From positions 10,682,007-10,746,006 of the forward strand of contig CM056569.1 of the NCBI GenBank assembly GCA_029721515.1: a stretch of DNA of 64,000 bases, written 5' to 3'. This DNA comes from Synanceia verrucosa (taxonomy: Eukaryota; Chordata; Actinopteri; Perciformes; Synanceiidae). Positions 26,501 through 37,212 of this stretch are shown piece after piece (positions within the stretch are counted from its first letter, which is position 1; each line of letters opens with the position of its first letter). The position numbers and the translations under genes are program-made. The notes under the pieces were generated by a model. The model ran no database searches, was not told the origin of the DNA, and was given only the letters and a program-made list of their open reading frames with translations.

Positions 26501-29500
26501 ATAGCAGGACAGGATAACGTCCACTCAGCTAACTCATACTGATAGTTAACTTAATTATCAGTAAATTATGGAAGCAAAAATGTAAATGGAATCTGAACTG
26601 ACAGTTACCATAAATCCTCAAGTCTTCGAAACCACCACCTTTCTGTGGAGATGCCACTTGACATTACTTCTTCACATTGGTAAAAGCACAGTATTATTGT
26701 GGGAAGTAACAATGTTTACTCATGACCGTCAATCAATTTCTGAAGGTGAATTTATATTTAATTTACTCAAACAATCACGTGCCAAACAGTCTAAGTGCAG
26801 TGTAAACAAAAATGACAGCCATGCTAACAAGGTAACCCTTGAATTCAAGGTTACAGTCTGCTGCACACAAGCATATGCAAACCCACATATTCATATTACA
26901 CACACACTCACACCTAATACATCCTCGAACACATGCACACATGCATGCATGAACAGGCAAATACGTCTCTATCCCTGTAGTGCCCTCCTTGGCAAAATCT
27001 CAGTGCCAGTCTCTTAATGAAATGCTCAATTAGGGTCTTTAAATAGGTAATTATGCAGTGCCTAATCCCTTAGCTCCTGAGCCCTATCTCATTTAGATGA
27101 CACTTGGGCAGGCAAAATGGGAGGGGCAGGCACTGGGGCCTTGGTTTCTGTCATCAAAGCCCCTCTGTGGTGGCACAGACGGCCCCTGTTAATGATAAGG
27201 CACATCCAGGCAGTCAGTCAACAGCGACTCCCAATGAAGGCCACTGACAGCATGCTAGATGGCAATGTCAAGCTTGACAGTGTCTTAATCATGTTTGTGA
27301 GTGTTCGGGGGTGGATTGTATTGGGTTAGGGGAGCTTACATAAAGGTTTCTAAGCGGATGTGAGATGTACAGCAAGAGTGGCGTTTGTGTGATGGGGGTT
27401 TATATGCAACGGTTTCCAAGTTAATTTTACATGAAACAAGGACAGAGTGAGAGAAAGTCATTTCCAAATGTCAGACTGTATGTTGCTTGATGCCAGGCAT
27501 TGACAGAAAGGTTGTGATTTGCTGTATTGACATTTGTTTGAAGGTGGCATTTGATTTGAATTTCATTCTCCAAACTGGAGCTGGAGAAAAGGACCTATTC
27601 ATTTGTTTTCAGCAGCATAATAAAATGTCTTGTTTGAGTGCTACAATATACCATCACTGACGGGGAACTGCTCTTGTTTGGTTGCTAACGTAGCAATGGC
27701 AAGCATTTGTCTTAGTGAAACGACAAAAGGGCAATTGTTGCTTTTGCCTTGAGCTGAACCATTGCTTTCCCTCGACTGAGTTGCACAAACAGCCTGCACT
27801 GCCTTTCATGCGAACAACAGCTTAGCCTGGCTAAAACACCTTTCAAAGGCGTCCAAGAACTTAAAAAAAAAGTTAAGATTTTTAAACCTATTAATCAGCA
27901 GTGGCCACATCAAAGAGCTCAGTAAACTTCAGTAAGGATACTTGAACTACTGAAATATTGAAACAGCTAAAATGCTGTGCATCCCCACCCTGCATGTCCT
28001 TTGACAGTCTTATCAGGATAAAGATGGGAAAGCAGAAACAACACAATTTCACCTCCATCTGTGTGTTCAGCAAAAACATCTCATATCTTTGATTATATTT
28101 TTTTGTCCCGTTGCCCTCCCTGTTGGCACTGATGTATTTTCATGCAAAAAGCTTTTGATAAGCTGCGGTTGTAATGCTGCCTGTCTATTCTTTCAGTTGT
28201 TGATTCAGGCTTTCTTATCAAATCTGAGTCATGGCAAAAACGCCAGAGCACATATAATGCACCGAGGAACAGGAATCGCTGTCAGTGTCGTCATGAACAC
28301 CAATTTGACCAACTCTACACGACACAGGATGTCATTTCCGCATTACTTCAAGATAATGACAATATAATTTCTATCAAGACAGCAACATTTTCACCTTTTT
28401 AATTTAGCTTTGGTTATATATCTAAAGATCAGCTGACCAAAACAGAGGGTTGAGAAGCACATAAGGAATCCACATGGATTGATGCCAAGGCGACAAATGC
28501 GACAAACTTATGAGAACATCTGCAGCATCACCTTAGGAAACAGATAGCACAGTGCGCTAGGCTAATTGAAGGGAAATTCATCCGTCCTGGTGCAGCAACC
28601 ATAATGTGGCGTTACATTTTGGCTCAGGGTATATCAAGGCAAATTAGCATTTAGATAATGGGAGACACTTGGCATTTTAATTATTTTGCTGCCCTATGAG
28701 TGTAGTGTGAATGCCCCAAGCGCCTCCTTACATCCTTCATGTTCGCCTAAGTAGTGCATTTACATACCAAACGGCTTGGCTTGTGTACAAAAGCCACTGC
28801 TGCACAATGTACCTTGGTGTTCAATTGTTTCCAAAAGATAAGGGGGCATATTGTCATTGACTTCTGCCATATAGGGGCAACAGAATTCCCAGTGCCATAT
28901 TATTCAGTTACTTTCGATGGATTTTCATCTGATGTTTTCTGCCATCTAGGCGAATGGTAGTGGAATGCTGTTTTGTCTGTGCGTGGTCTCTGTACTTCCC
29001 ATAAAACGACGTGAGCTCAGGCTAGGAACAACCTCCCTCTCTCCCTCCTTCCTCTCTCGTTCGCTCTGCCTCACGGAAGTGAGATTATTCATCCTCCCAC
29101 AGACCGCTGCTGTGTTGGGGGTAGATGTCAAAGTGCCAGGAGCATGTGGTGCAAAGGGTATGCATGCCTGCTCTCCACTTGTACGTGTCTATTTAGTGCA
29201 CATGAATGCCTGAGTTTACATTCAAGAGCGAATGTGTGCACGTGTTTATTGCTGCATCAGTTCGACTGAATGCAGACTTGAGCCCGTTTGTGCTTTTGAG
29301 GGTGAGAAGAGTTTACATGTGTTACTTTGTCTCTTATTCGCTCGTGTTTTTCCACCTGCTGTCATCTTTCCAGTTCCCTCTCGCCAGGAAACAAAACCTT
29401 TAGACTGTCAGAGTGGCCTCACAACTGTCATCTCCTCTTCAGCAGCGCCTGCTTTTCCTCCCTCCATCCCTCTTTCCTCACGCTGACTCTGTTAGGCGAA

Positions 29501-29543
29501 CAAGCACAGACGGAGCGTGAGAAAAGCTGGCAGCGAGGCACAA

Positions 29544-29744
29544 TCCCTTGTTTCCCTCCCTCTGCCTCCACCTCTCTACCCTAAAGTGTGCGCTCCTCTC
29601 GCCTCCTTCCTTCCTCCCCCCTCCACATTACTTTCCTTCTCCTTTCTCTCGCCACCTCTCTCCTTCTCTGCCTCGTTGCTCCCCTTATCCATTATATTTC
29701 CACCCCTCTGCTCCTCCCTCCTCTCACTCCCCCTTCTTTTTTCC
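29544..29744. repeat. Pyrimidine-rich tract of about 200 bases
   Basis: C and T make up most of the span, in irregular CTCC/TTCC runs with few purines. No simple repeat unit persists, so this is a low-complexity polypyrimidine tract rather than a microsatellite. Predicted proteins rich in S, P and L here are artefacts of composition. Confidence 0.8.
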
Positions 29745-31891
29745 TGGTTCATAATATGTAACATGATTTAGCCCTCCCCTGTTCATGCGGCATAAATTTA
29801 ATCCCAGCCATTCCAGGTTGGCTGCTGTTGCTGCTGCGTCTACCATTTTTCTCATTTCCCCCCCATCCTGCCACACTCTCTGCTCCCTAAACAATAGACT
29901 TCACAAGATTCAGCCTGTTTGCATGATAACAAGTAGTTTTCTTCCATGTATTTAATGCTGATGCGCAAGGTCAAGCTCGATCCAAGTGGCACGTTTGCAC
30001 TACAGCGGCCGCCCACATTGTGACAAGCAAACACACGAGAGACGGCCTCCCAACAAGCAGGCAATCATTTGAATAGTTTACACAGCTCACACGCTCATCC
30101 AAAGACAGATTGTTCTGGTTTTATCTGCAGCCCATTGAAAAGAGTGGCGTGCATTAGAGTTCAATAGGAAGCATGTTGTGTGTCATCAAGGTCAAAGGAT
30201 GTGATCCCAACAGCAGACAAGGATGAAATATGTTGCTTTCCTTTTTTTTTTGCTTCCCCTTCTAAACTCCTTAGAGTCCTTAAAGCTTACCCAATAGCTG
30301 GGTAACCTTGTGTGTGTTTGTTTGTGGCTGTGTCTGCACTGTGTTGGTATGCTTTTGGGGGGAGCAGCACAACAGGCCACTGGGATAATCAGTCACTGGA
30401 GTGCAGGTCAGGGTCTTGCACTGTGGGGACCATCCATCTGAACCCAACAGCTGCTGGAAAACAGTGAGAGGAATGGGATGAGAGCGAAAGATGGAGAGGT
30501 AGAGAGAGAGAACAAGAGGAGAGGCAGAGCAGGTGGAGAGAAAAGTCAAGGAGAGGCTGTTGAAAACAAAAAGAGCGCATACAGAACGAGTGGCAGGAGG
30601 AGGAGTGTTGTGAGCGGATGCTACGTGGTGATTTTAGTTACTAAAGCGTTTGCTCAAGGTCAGTTTGGGGGGGCTGAATTCTCACGAGGACACAACCTTG
30701 CCCTTTGCACCCAAACAAGGTAACAGTTTTCAAATTGCAACACTCTCTCCTTGACCTGTGCTTTCAGTGTAGGCTTGTTTGTACAGCAGTTTGTACTCTA
30801 TAAAGATGTCTAACCCCTAGGTTCTTTGCGGGGGCAAATCTTTGCATAGAACAGGACTCTCTATAAAAAACCTGACAATATCATTTGAATTAATGACGGT
30901 GCTTGCAAGCTTGCTGAATAAATGCTAATAAGCTGTATTTGTGGTGTAACATGTCAATGTCCAGATGGTTTCTTCCAACAAAAATAAGGCGGGGATGGCT
31001 TTGAAATCTCCCAGTGCTAATTTGCAACGGACACACAACTGAGATGGCACTGTGATAGTTTCCTTGTCCTACAGCCACAGCAGGTGCTTTTAAACCAATT
31101 ATTAGACAGACAAATGTCATCAGATACAATTAGCTTCCTGCTGTGTTTCATGTTGGGTGAATCATTGTTAAGAAAACAAGATATAACCAGAGACATCAGT
31201 TACTGGGTTGGCAGCATTTTGCTTGTCAAAAATGAGTCAGGCTCGCAGGCGGCACTGTAAACCTCGACTTTCTCAAACTGAAAGTTGGGCGGTACCATCC
31301 AAAGCGCAGTTTATGACCGTAGGAGGCAAGTCAGGGAAGAGGAGGGTGAGTTGGGTAAATAAATAAGTATGGCAAATAAACTCTGATGTGTGCTTGTCAG
31401 GGTCTTTCATGTGGAGGCTGCACTTGAGGGCATAGCTTAGCTTAGCTTGAGGGATGTTATTACACATGCCGACTGATCGGGAGCGATGTGTGAGAAACGG
31501 CCTTGTCACTCGGTCTTAAATCACACCATCGCGGGCAGAAAGTAGTGGGAGATGGAAAAAAAGAAATGGGTAAAAACCCACAGAAGAAAGAAGGAAAAAG
31601 GGAAGAGTGGTTAAGAAAGAGGGAACTACAGTTAAAGAGGGGTCTTTATAGAGTTAAGAGAGACTGTCAGACTTTACACTGCAGCATTAAAGAGAGGGAA
31701 ATAAAAGATAAAAGATGGCTACCATGTGAAACACATTGGGACTTAACCTGAACTCAACCCCTCTTGATGAGGAAGTGGGCGGGTGTGGATGTTTGATGGT
31801 GCCTTTGATGAGCTTATTGTATAAATCTGGTCACATGATGTTTAAATATGCCTAGGGGCACTGTGAGTAGGTGCCTGTCATACACAGCCAT

Positions 31892-31920
31892 GTATTTTTT
31901 TTATTTTTTTATTTTTTTTT
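31892..31920. repeat. T-rich low-complexity run
   Basis: T runs separated by single A residues. It is low-complexity intronic DNA. Confidence 0.8.
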
Positions 31921-34378
31921 ACCAAATCTGTGGAACGAGAAGATGTGCTGTGCACAGCAACCTGAGCCCTTTCATATGTCCTTTGACCTTGATTTAATTA
32001 ATTTAAGCAAAGTCCTTGAGTAGCTGAATATTACCTCCTGAGACATCTCAGAATAACCAATTGATGCCACAACAAGGACTCTCCTAGTTCTCAAAGAGAA
32101 CAGTGAGCAGGGGACCAACATATTGCATAGATAAAGAGGGAGATATATACCTATATTATTTTACATAATTCTCAAATTTAAATAATTTAAACCAGCTTTT
32201 GCATTTAAACTTTTACACATAATTTCCATAATTTCATTCCTAACCTGAAGAATGGCACAGTAAACATCAAAGAGCGTGTTTAAATGGCCCATTATTACAT
32301 CTACATTTGCTAAACAAATATGCTAAATAATACACTGATATGTACTGTAATGTATCCCTGCCACTATTTTGCAGATAGTGTGTGTAATGACACATTAAAG
32401 GCTGTCAGGCATTCATTTATGTCCCTGGAAGCAATCAAATAAGTTGATAATAGTGGTAAAATGATTTTTAATGTAGCCTTTTGTATATGATATTAACTAA
32501 ATAAGATATAGCAAAGGAGCAAAGATATATTTAAACAACAATGTGTGACGAGAAAGAAAAAATGAAATGATATCTTGATTTGCAATTATTTGTCAATTAG
32601 AATTTAGTATGACCGTGAGGCAATACTGCAACAGCATATTGGCAATATTTTTTTCCCCCAAACATCCCCAAATGTCAACTATTGTGCCGTTCTCATGGTG
32701 CTATATTGGAGAATAGTTTAAGTAGCAAGAAGGAAGGTAGAGGAATCTTCTCCACCTCACTCGCTTAACTTAAAAACACTCTGCGGGGTCAAAGTCAAAA
32801 AGAGAGATCCAAGAGACCACTGCAGTATGAACACAGTAGCCCTGCATATCATTGTAGTTTGAAGTGTGTGTGTGGGGGGTAATTACTGCATTCTTAAACT
32901 CTGCCAGTCCTGAGGGAAATAGAAAGTCTTGCCTCATAAAAAGAAACTAATTCGTATTTGCTGTGCCTGGCTGGGCATGATACTAGGCAACTTTTTATAA
33001 CCCAGTGCAGTACGGATCACATCCTCTGCAGTTTTTGCTGCGCTTTGTCCTTGCATGTGTCGGGCTAATTACAGAGGGTTTGGCCTTAATAGATTTGGTG
33101 GCATTTTTGTGGCTGCTTTGGTCTGTTAGGATAACATACTGTGAATCCGCCATTTCCTTGAAGTTCAATTCAGTTTGTGCACGAGCCTGAAATTAAAAAC
33201 ACCCCGTTTTAAAAAAAATCACTGGAGCTGGTCAAAGTCAAATTGGTCAACTTGCACGAAGGATGGGCATGGTGCAGACTGCAATGCTCAAACCCATGTT
33301 GAATAGGTTAAAAATCGCACCGCAGGTAGCATCCACTGGTTTGTTCTTTGTACTTGCCAAATATATTCCGACATGTGCGGGAACATGGAAAGACACTGAT
33401 GTTTTCATGAACCCGCTGCTTTGGGGAGCTCATAACTATTCTCCTTGCATTCTTTCCCATAATATGTTTATTGCAGTATGGCTGCAATATAAGATAAATG
33501 ACTGATTCTTTTGTTTTTTTCCCCCTCAATAATATTGCTCATCCAAATAGACCACAATATCAAACAACACGCTCAGATGAAAATAGAGACCAGCCATTAT
33601 GGAGAGTATAAACATCCCACCCTCCTTCTCTTTCACATTTCTGATAAGGATCATGGAGAAGGAGAGAGAGAATAGACAGCTCAACAGCCCCTTTCTTTCT
33701 CTCGCCACACACTCCCCCCTTTTTCTAATTAACATTGTGCATGTTGTCAGGCTTTGTTTAATAATGCATGATTGCTATCAGCAGCAAAATCCTTTGAATG
33801 AAGCACCACTGAATGGGAACACAATAATACCACCAGGGGCTCAGGAAGAAAGACAAGATTGTTTTTTTTTTTCTTTCCATTGTAATAAATGTTCAATGGA
33901 AAGCATCAGTGCCACCGAATTTATGAAAGTGAAGGTGCAGAGCACAATTCAAAACGGCCATGTTGAGGATAGAATGGGCAAAGGGTGGCACCTTTGGAAA
34001 GCATAATTTGTACTCTCTCCTACATGTCAACACACATGCATTAGCAGTGTGTTCATACAAAAAAAAGGCCAGTATTTAAGCTAAATCCATTGCTGGATAA
34101 CAATGCTGCTTCTCTGCCAGGTCTGGCAGGTGGCCTGTCTCCCCTTAGCACATTAGGAGGTAATCTACAGTGCAATTTCCTTGTAAAAATTAACACCACA
34201 AATCAACAACAAATATAATTGCATTCATTTTTGGTATGAATTAAGGTTTTCAGGAGGGGTGTTTTAGCTGTGCTTACATTAGCTTCTCCTTCTATTTACT
34301 CACATGGCAAAGCCTCTTGGTCGTCTCACTGGTGGTTACACAACATACAGATGGTTTTGTTTGCCTCTATCAGCGTGC

Positions 34379-34379
<1 letters not shown>

Positions 34380-34411
<32 letters not shown>

Positions 34412-34425
34412 TGAGTGTGTGCGTG
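34380..34425. repeat. GT microsatellite
   Basis: Uninterrupted to 34409, then degenerating through GAGTGAGTGTGT. Confidence 0.9.
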
Positions 34426-36005
34426 CTGGGCCTGATTAGAGAAAGGGAGGGCTGCTGAGTACTGTTTCTTGTGTGCTTGCCTAATGTCATGTCATTATGG
34501 AAATTCACACATTAATTAACTCAAAGGCTATCACTTAGATTTGGAGGGGCAGATAAAACAATAACTAGAGGAGGCAGTTGGCCGTACCTGATCTACGTAT
34601 GATCACACTGCAGCCCTGCTCAGGGTTTTTCAGTCCAGTTGATTCTAATCAAATCCACAGTCGCTACAAACGCTACTCATGTGAAAATTCCGTCTAGTGT
34701 GCTCAAATGTATGTACATGTCTATGCATTTGTGTTTGTAAGCTTGTGTGTGTCGGTGGCGGTGTGAGCGGGGGATGAGATTGCCTCAAATTGATTCCCTT
34801 CGCCACACGTCCCCCGCTCTTACGCTTGCTGCTAGCCCTGCGGCGCTTGGAGACAGGTAGTCGTGTCTATCTCCCCCCAACACAAATCGAGTGTGACAGG
34901 TGCGCTATCTTCCCGTCTTTTCTGCCATTTACAGCCCACAGGAATGAAAGAGGGAGAGCTCGTGGCGAGAAAGAGGATGATTGGTAACAGGGAAATGAGG
35001 TACTTTGTCATCATCGGGCCTGGTGATTGGGCTTAGGTGGGGGCTTGTTTTTCCCTTTTTTTGTAGCTGACGGTCAAATCTGCAGATAAACAGTCCAATA
35101 TAATATTATTTCTCATGAAAGCATTTCTATGCACAGTTACAGCCTTCTGAACAGACAGTTAGTAGAGCTGCACCGATCAGAGATCTGACATGTTTGATCT
35201 CACGGTACATAAAGTGTCTGAAATGTCACGGTACACAGAAGATGTCCTGGTCTGCCTCCACCAGTCACCACAGCTGGAACAACATTTTGCAGAGCAGTGC
35301 AGGCTGAGTAGCTAGCATGCTAACCATCAGAACAGTACGTCAGCAAAGCTCACACACTTGGATTAACTGGGAGCCGAAGACTACCGCAGAGCATCCATCA
35401 CTGAGGATCAAGATCTGGCTTAAGCAACTGGATGACAAGGGATAGAGCCGCTCTGCAGCTAATACTAGCTCACTGTATCACATTGATTTTCACAGCCAAT
35501 GCAGTCGGCCTTCACTAAACGGCTGAGACATGAATGACCACTCTGTCTTATAGATTTTATTTGTTGTTGGGATAACAGTGCTTGGTTTTTGTGTGCTAAA
35601 CCTAAGCTACCCCATCACGTTGTGTAGGCATTTAAAGCTATTAAAGCTATGGATCACATGTGGTGTAAGAGGCATAAATATGAGCTTTAGACAAATGGAT
35701 TTATTGTGTAAATCATGAAACACATCATTTATAACTTGTATTGTACTTTAAAGAAAAGACTGACGAAAGTCTCAGCCTTCTCAAATTTACTCAAACTCCT
35801 CACTGTGAAATGGCTTTCGGCATTTATGAACATCCTGCATTTCCTGACATGTAACAGAGGAGCGTTTTTTTACGTGAAAGAGATATCAACACTGATCTTA
35901 GGAGGACTTAAAATGTACTCTTATTATACAGCGTATTTAATTGGCACACGGAACCAAAGCTGTGAAGACAAAATCTTATTAGTCCACCCTTTCATCTGTG
36001 TGGTT

Positions 36006-36026
36006 TCTCTCTCTCTCTCTCTCTCT
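36006..36026. repeat. CT microsatellite
   Basis: An uninterrupted CT run about 275 bases upstream of the signal-peptide exon. Confidence 0.85.
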
Positions 36027-36226
36027 ACCACTCTCCCTCTCATGCACACGTGCACACGCATTGTGTGAAGTGACTATTCCATTTAGAGAACTGTCAGAAC
36101 ATACCCCGTGAGCACATCAGCCTCTTCCTATCCTCTGTCAGCTCCAGCCGAGGCTGTGTGGGGGTATGTCAGAAATGTGCAGGGATAGATAAAACCCGTG
36201 GAGCCAAACAGCTTTGTTTCATTCAG

Positions 36227-36300
36227 TCCCCCTCTCTCTTTTTTTCCTCTCTCCTTTTTCCTCCCTCTCCCTCTTCCCCATCCCTCCTTGCCTTGCATAG
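36227..36300 (+). promoter_or_regulatory. ptprd: Long polypyrimidine tract and 3' splice site of the start-codon exon
   Basis: Positions 36227-36279 are pure pyrimidine (53 bases). A few more bases rich in pyrimidines end in GCATAG at 36300. This is an unusually long polypyrimidine tract for one acceptor. A second AG directly before the tract, at 36225-36226, is unlikely to be used because its own upstream tract is poor. Confidence 0.75.
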
Positions 36301-36407
36301 GCTGTGAATACCCTGCATCTGAGAAATCAGACCAGACTCACTCACAGGGCTCTGTGAGCCAGCGCCACCGAGGCTGCCAAAGCATGCTGGTGCCAAGCTG
36401 TCCCACC
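36301..36407 (+). other. ptprd: 5' UTR part of the start-codon exon
   Basis: This lies between the acceptor at 36300 and the favoured start at 36408. No ATG occurs before 36384. The frame of the main protein stays open back to the acceptor, so the exon itself does not rule out an N-terminal extension. Joining the candidate first exon places a TAA immediately before the junction and closes it. An in-frame ATG at 36384 (A at -3) would add eight residues ahead of the signal peptide. Confidence 0.7.
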
Positions 36408-36486
36408 ATGCACAGAGCCAGACCCACGCTGCTGCTGCCGCTGCTGCTTGTCCTGGGTCTGTTCCTCCACCTCGCCGACGCTCAAA
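36408..36486 (+). CDS. ptprd: ptprd coding exon 1: start codon and signal peptide
   Basis: Encodes residues 1-26 plus the first base of codon 27. The peptide begins MHRARP, runs through a leucine-rich hydrophobic core (about residues 8-22) and ends LADAQ. A signal peptidase site is likely after Ala25, giving an A-x-A pattern. This would deliver the receptor's N-terminus to the ER and cell surface. The start is chosen because CCCACCATGC has a good Kozak context and gives a typical signal-peptide length. The in-frame ATG 24 bases upstream at 36384 is an alternative. The donor is a consensus GTAAGT at 36487, leaving phase 1. The next exon completes codon 27 as Thr, giving A-Q-T-P-P-K-F, which I recall as A-E-T-P-P-R-F in human PTPRD. 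Confidence 0.85.
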
Positions 36487-37092
36487 GTAAGTGGACCGCT
36501 GGCTTTCATGTGGGCCTCAAGTGTTGTGTCCTGTTGGGTAGGGGACAGGGTGGCAAGGGTGGGATTGTTGCTTTTTTTGCTGTTGAATATCATCAGACAC
36601 ATGAATAATTCATGAAACACAAAGCTGCAACTTAAATAAATACTTAATGAATGCATGAAACATGCTGGTCTGTACCATGACGAGACTGCTGACACACCAG
36701 TGTGATATTAACACCACGACCAGTATGAGATTGTAGTCTCTATACTTAAATATGACAAAAAACAAATGCAAAATTAAATTCAGTTTTAGTAAATTAAGGC
36801 CAGGTAGTGAAGAATAAAATGATTGGGAAATTGAGAATCTGTATCTGTTACGGTCTCTACTCAAAAATGACCTTCAGTGTGCAGAATAATATATGTGCAG
36901 AGTTTGACATCAGAGCACTTCCACATTCATCCTCTGAAAGGGGAAAAGTTTGTCAGCGCTCACCTTAAGTTCACCTGAGTTCAAGACGTACAGACAAGAT
37001 GATTTTTTTTCTATCTAGTTTGGACTCATCGTCTGTGAGAGGTAGAAGGATGAGGTGTAATTTTATCAATGAAACAACTGAATTTTGGAATT

Positions 37093-37093
<1 letters not shown>

Positions 37094-37131
<38 letters not shown>

Positions 37132-37212
37132 GTATATATTTACGTATATATACGTATATATATATACGTATATATATATACACGTATATATATATACACA
37201 CACATAAATAAA
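37094..37212. repeat. Compound TA/ACGTATA repeat
   Basis: A pure TA run to 37130 passes into variable units of TATA separated by ACGTA, then into CACACACA. The spacing between ACGTA copies changes, so this is a compound, interrupted repeat of about 119 bases. Protein predictions here are repeat artefacts. Confidence 0.95.

Larger units (their letters stand above)
4146..36300 (+). other. ptprd: Candidate intron 1 of ptprd (5' UTR intron, about 32 kb)
   Basis: It is bounded by the GTAAGA donor at 4146 and the CATAG acceptor ending at 36300. I found no coding exon inside: all open frames are short, overlap on both strands, and lack recognisable domains. It contains numerous simple repeats, G-rich and pyrimidine-rich tracts, and AT-rich stretches dense in TAAT cores that may be regulatory. 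Long 5' introns are typical of LAR-family phosphatase genes. Additional alternative non-coding exons could be hidden here and cannot be excluded without transcripts. Confidence 0.5.

Noticed and set aside
26586..27017. 143-codon open frame
   Set aside because: No domain. Its end is in a CA-rich repeat that produces T/H-rich sequence on one strand and C/V-rich sequence on the other.
33599..34006. 135-codon open frame
   Set aside because: No recognisable family, and no start context or splice evidence. It lies in intron 1.
36198..36608. 136-codon open frame starting at 36198
   Set aside because: Its first part is the polypyrimidine tract of an acceptor and its last part lies beyond a GTAAGT donor. 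The real coding part is 36408-36486.
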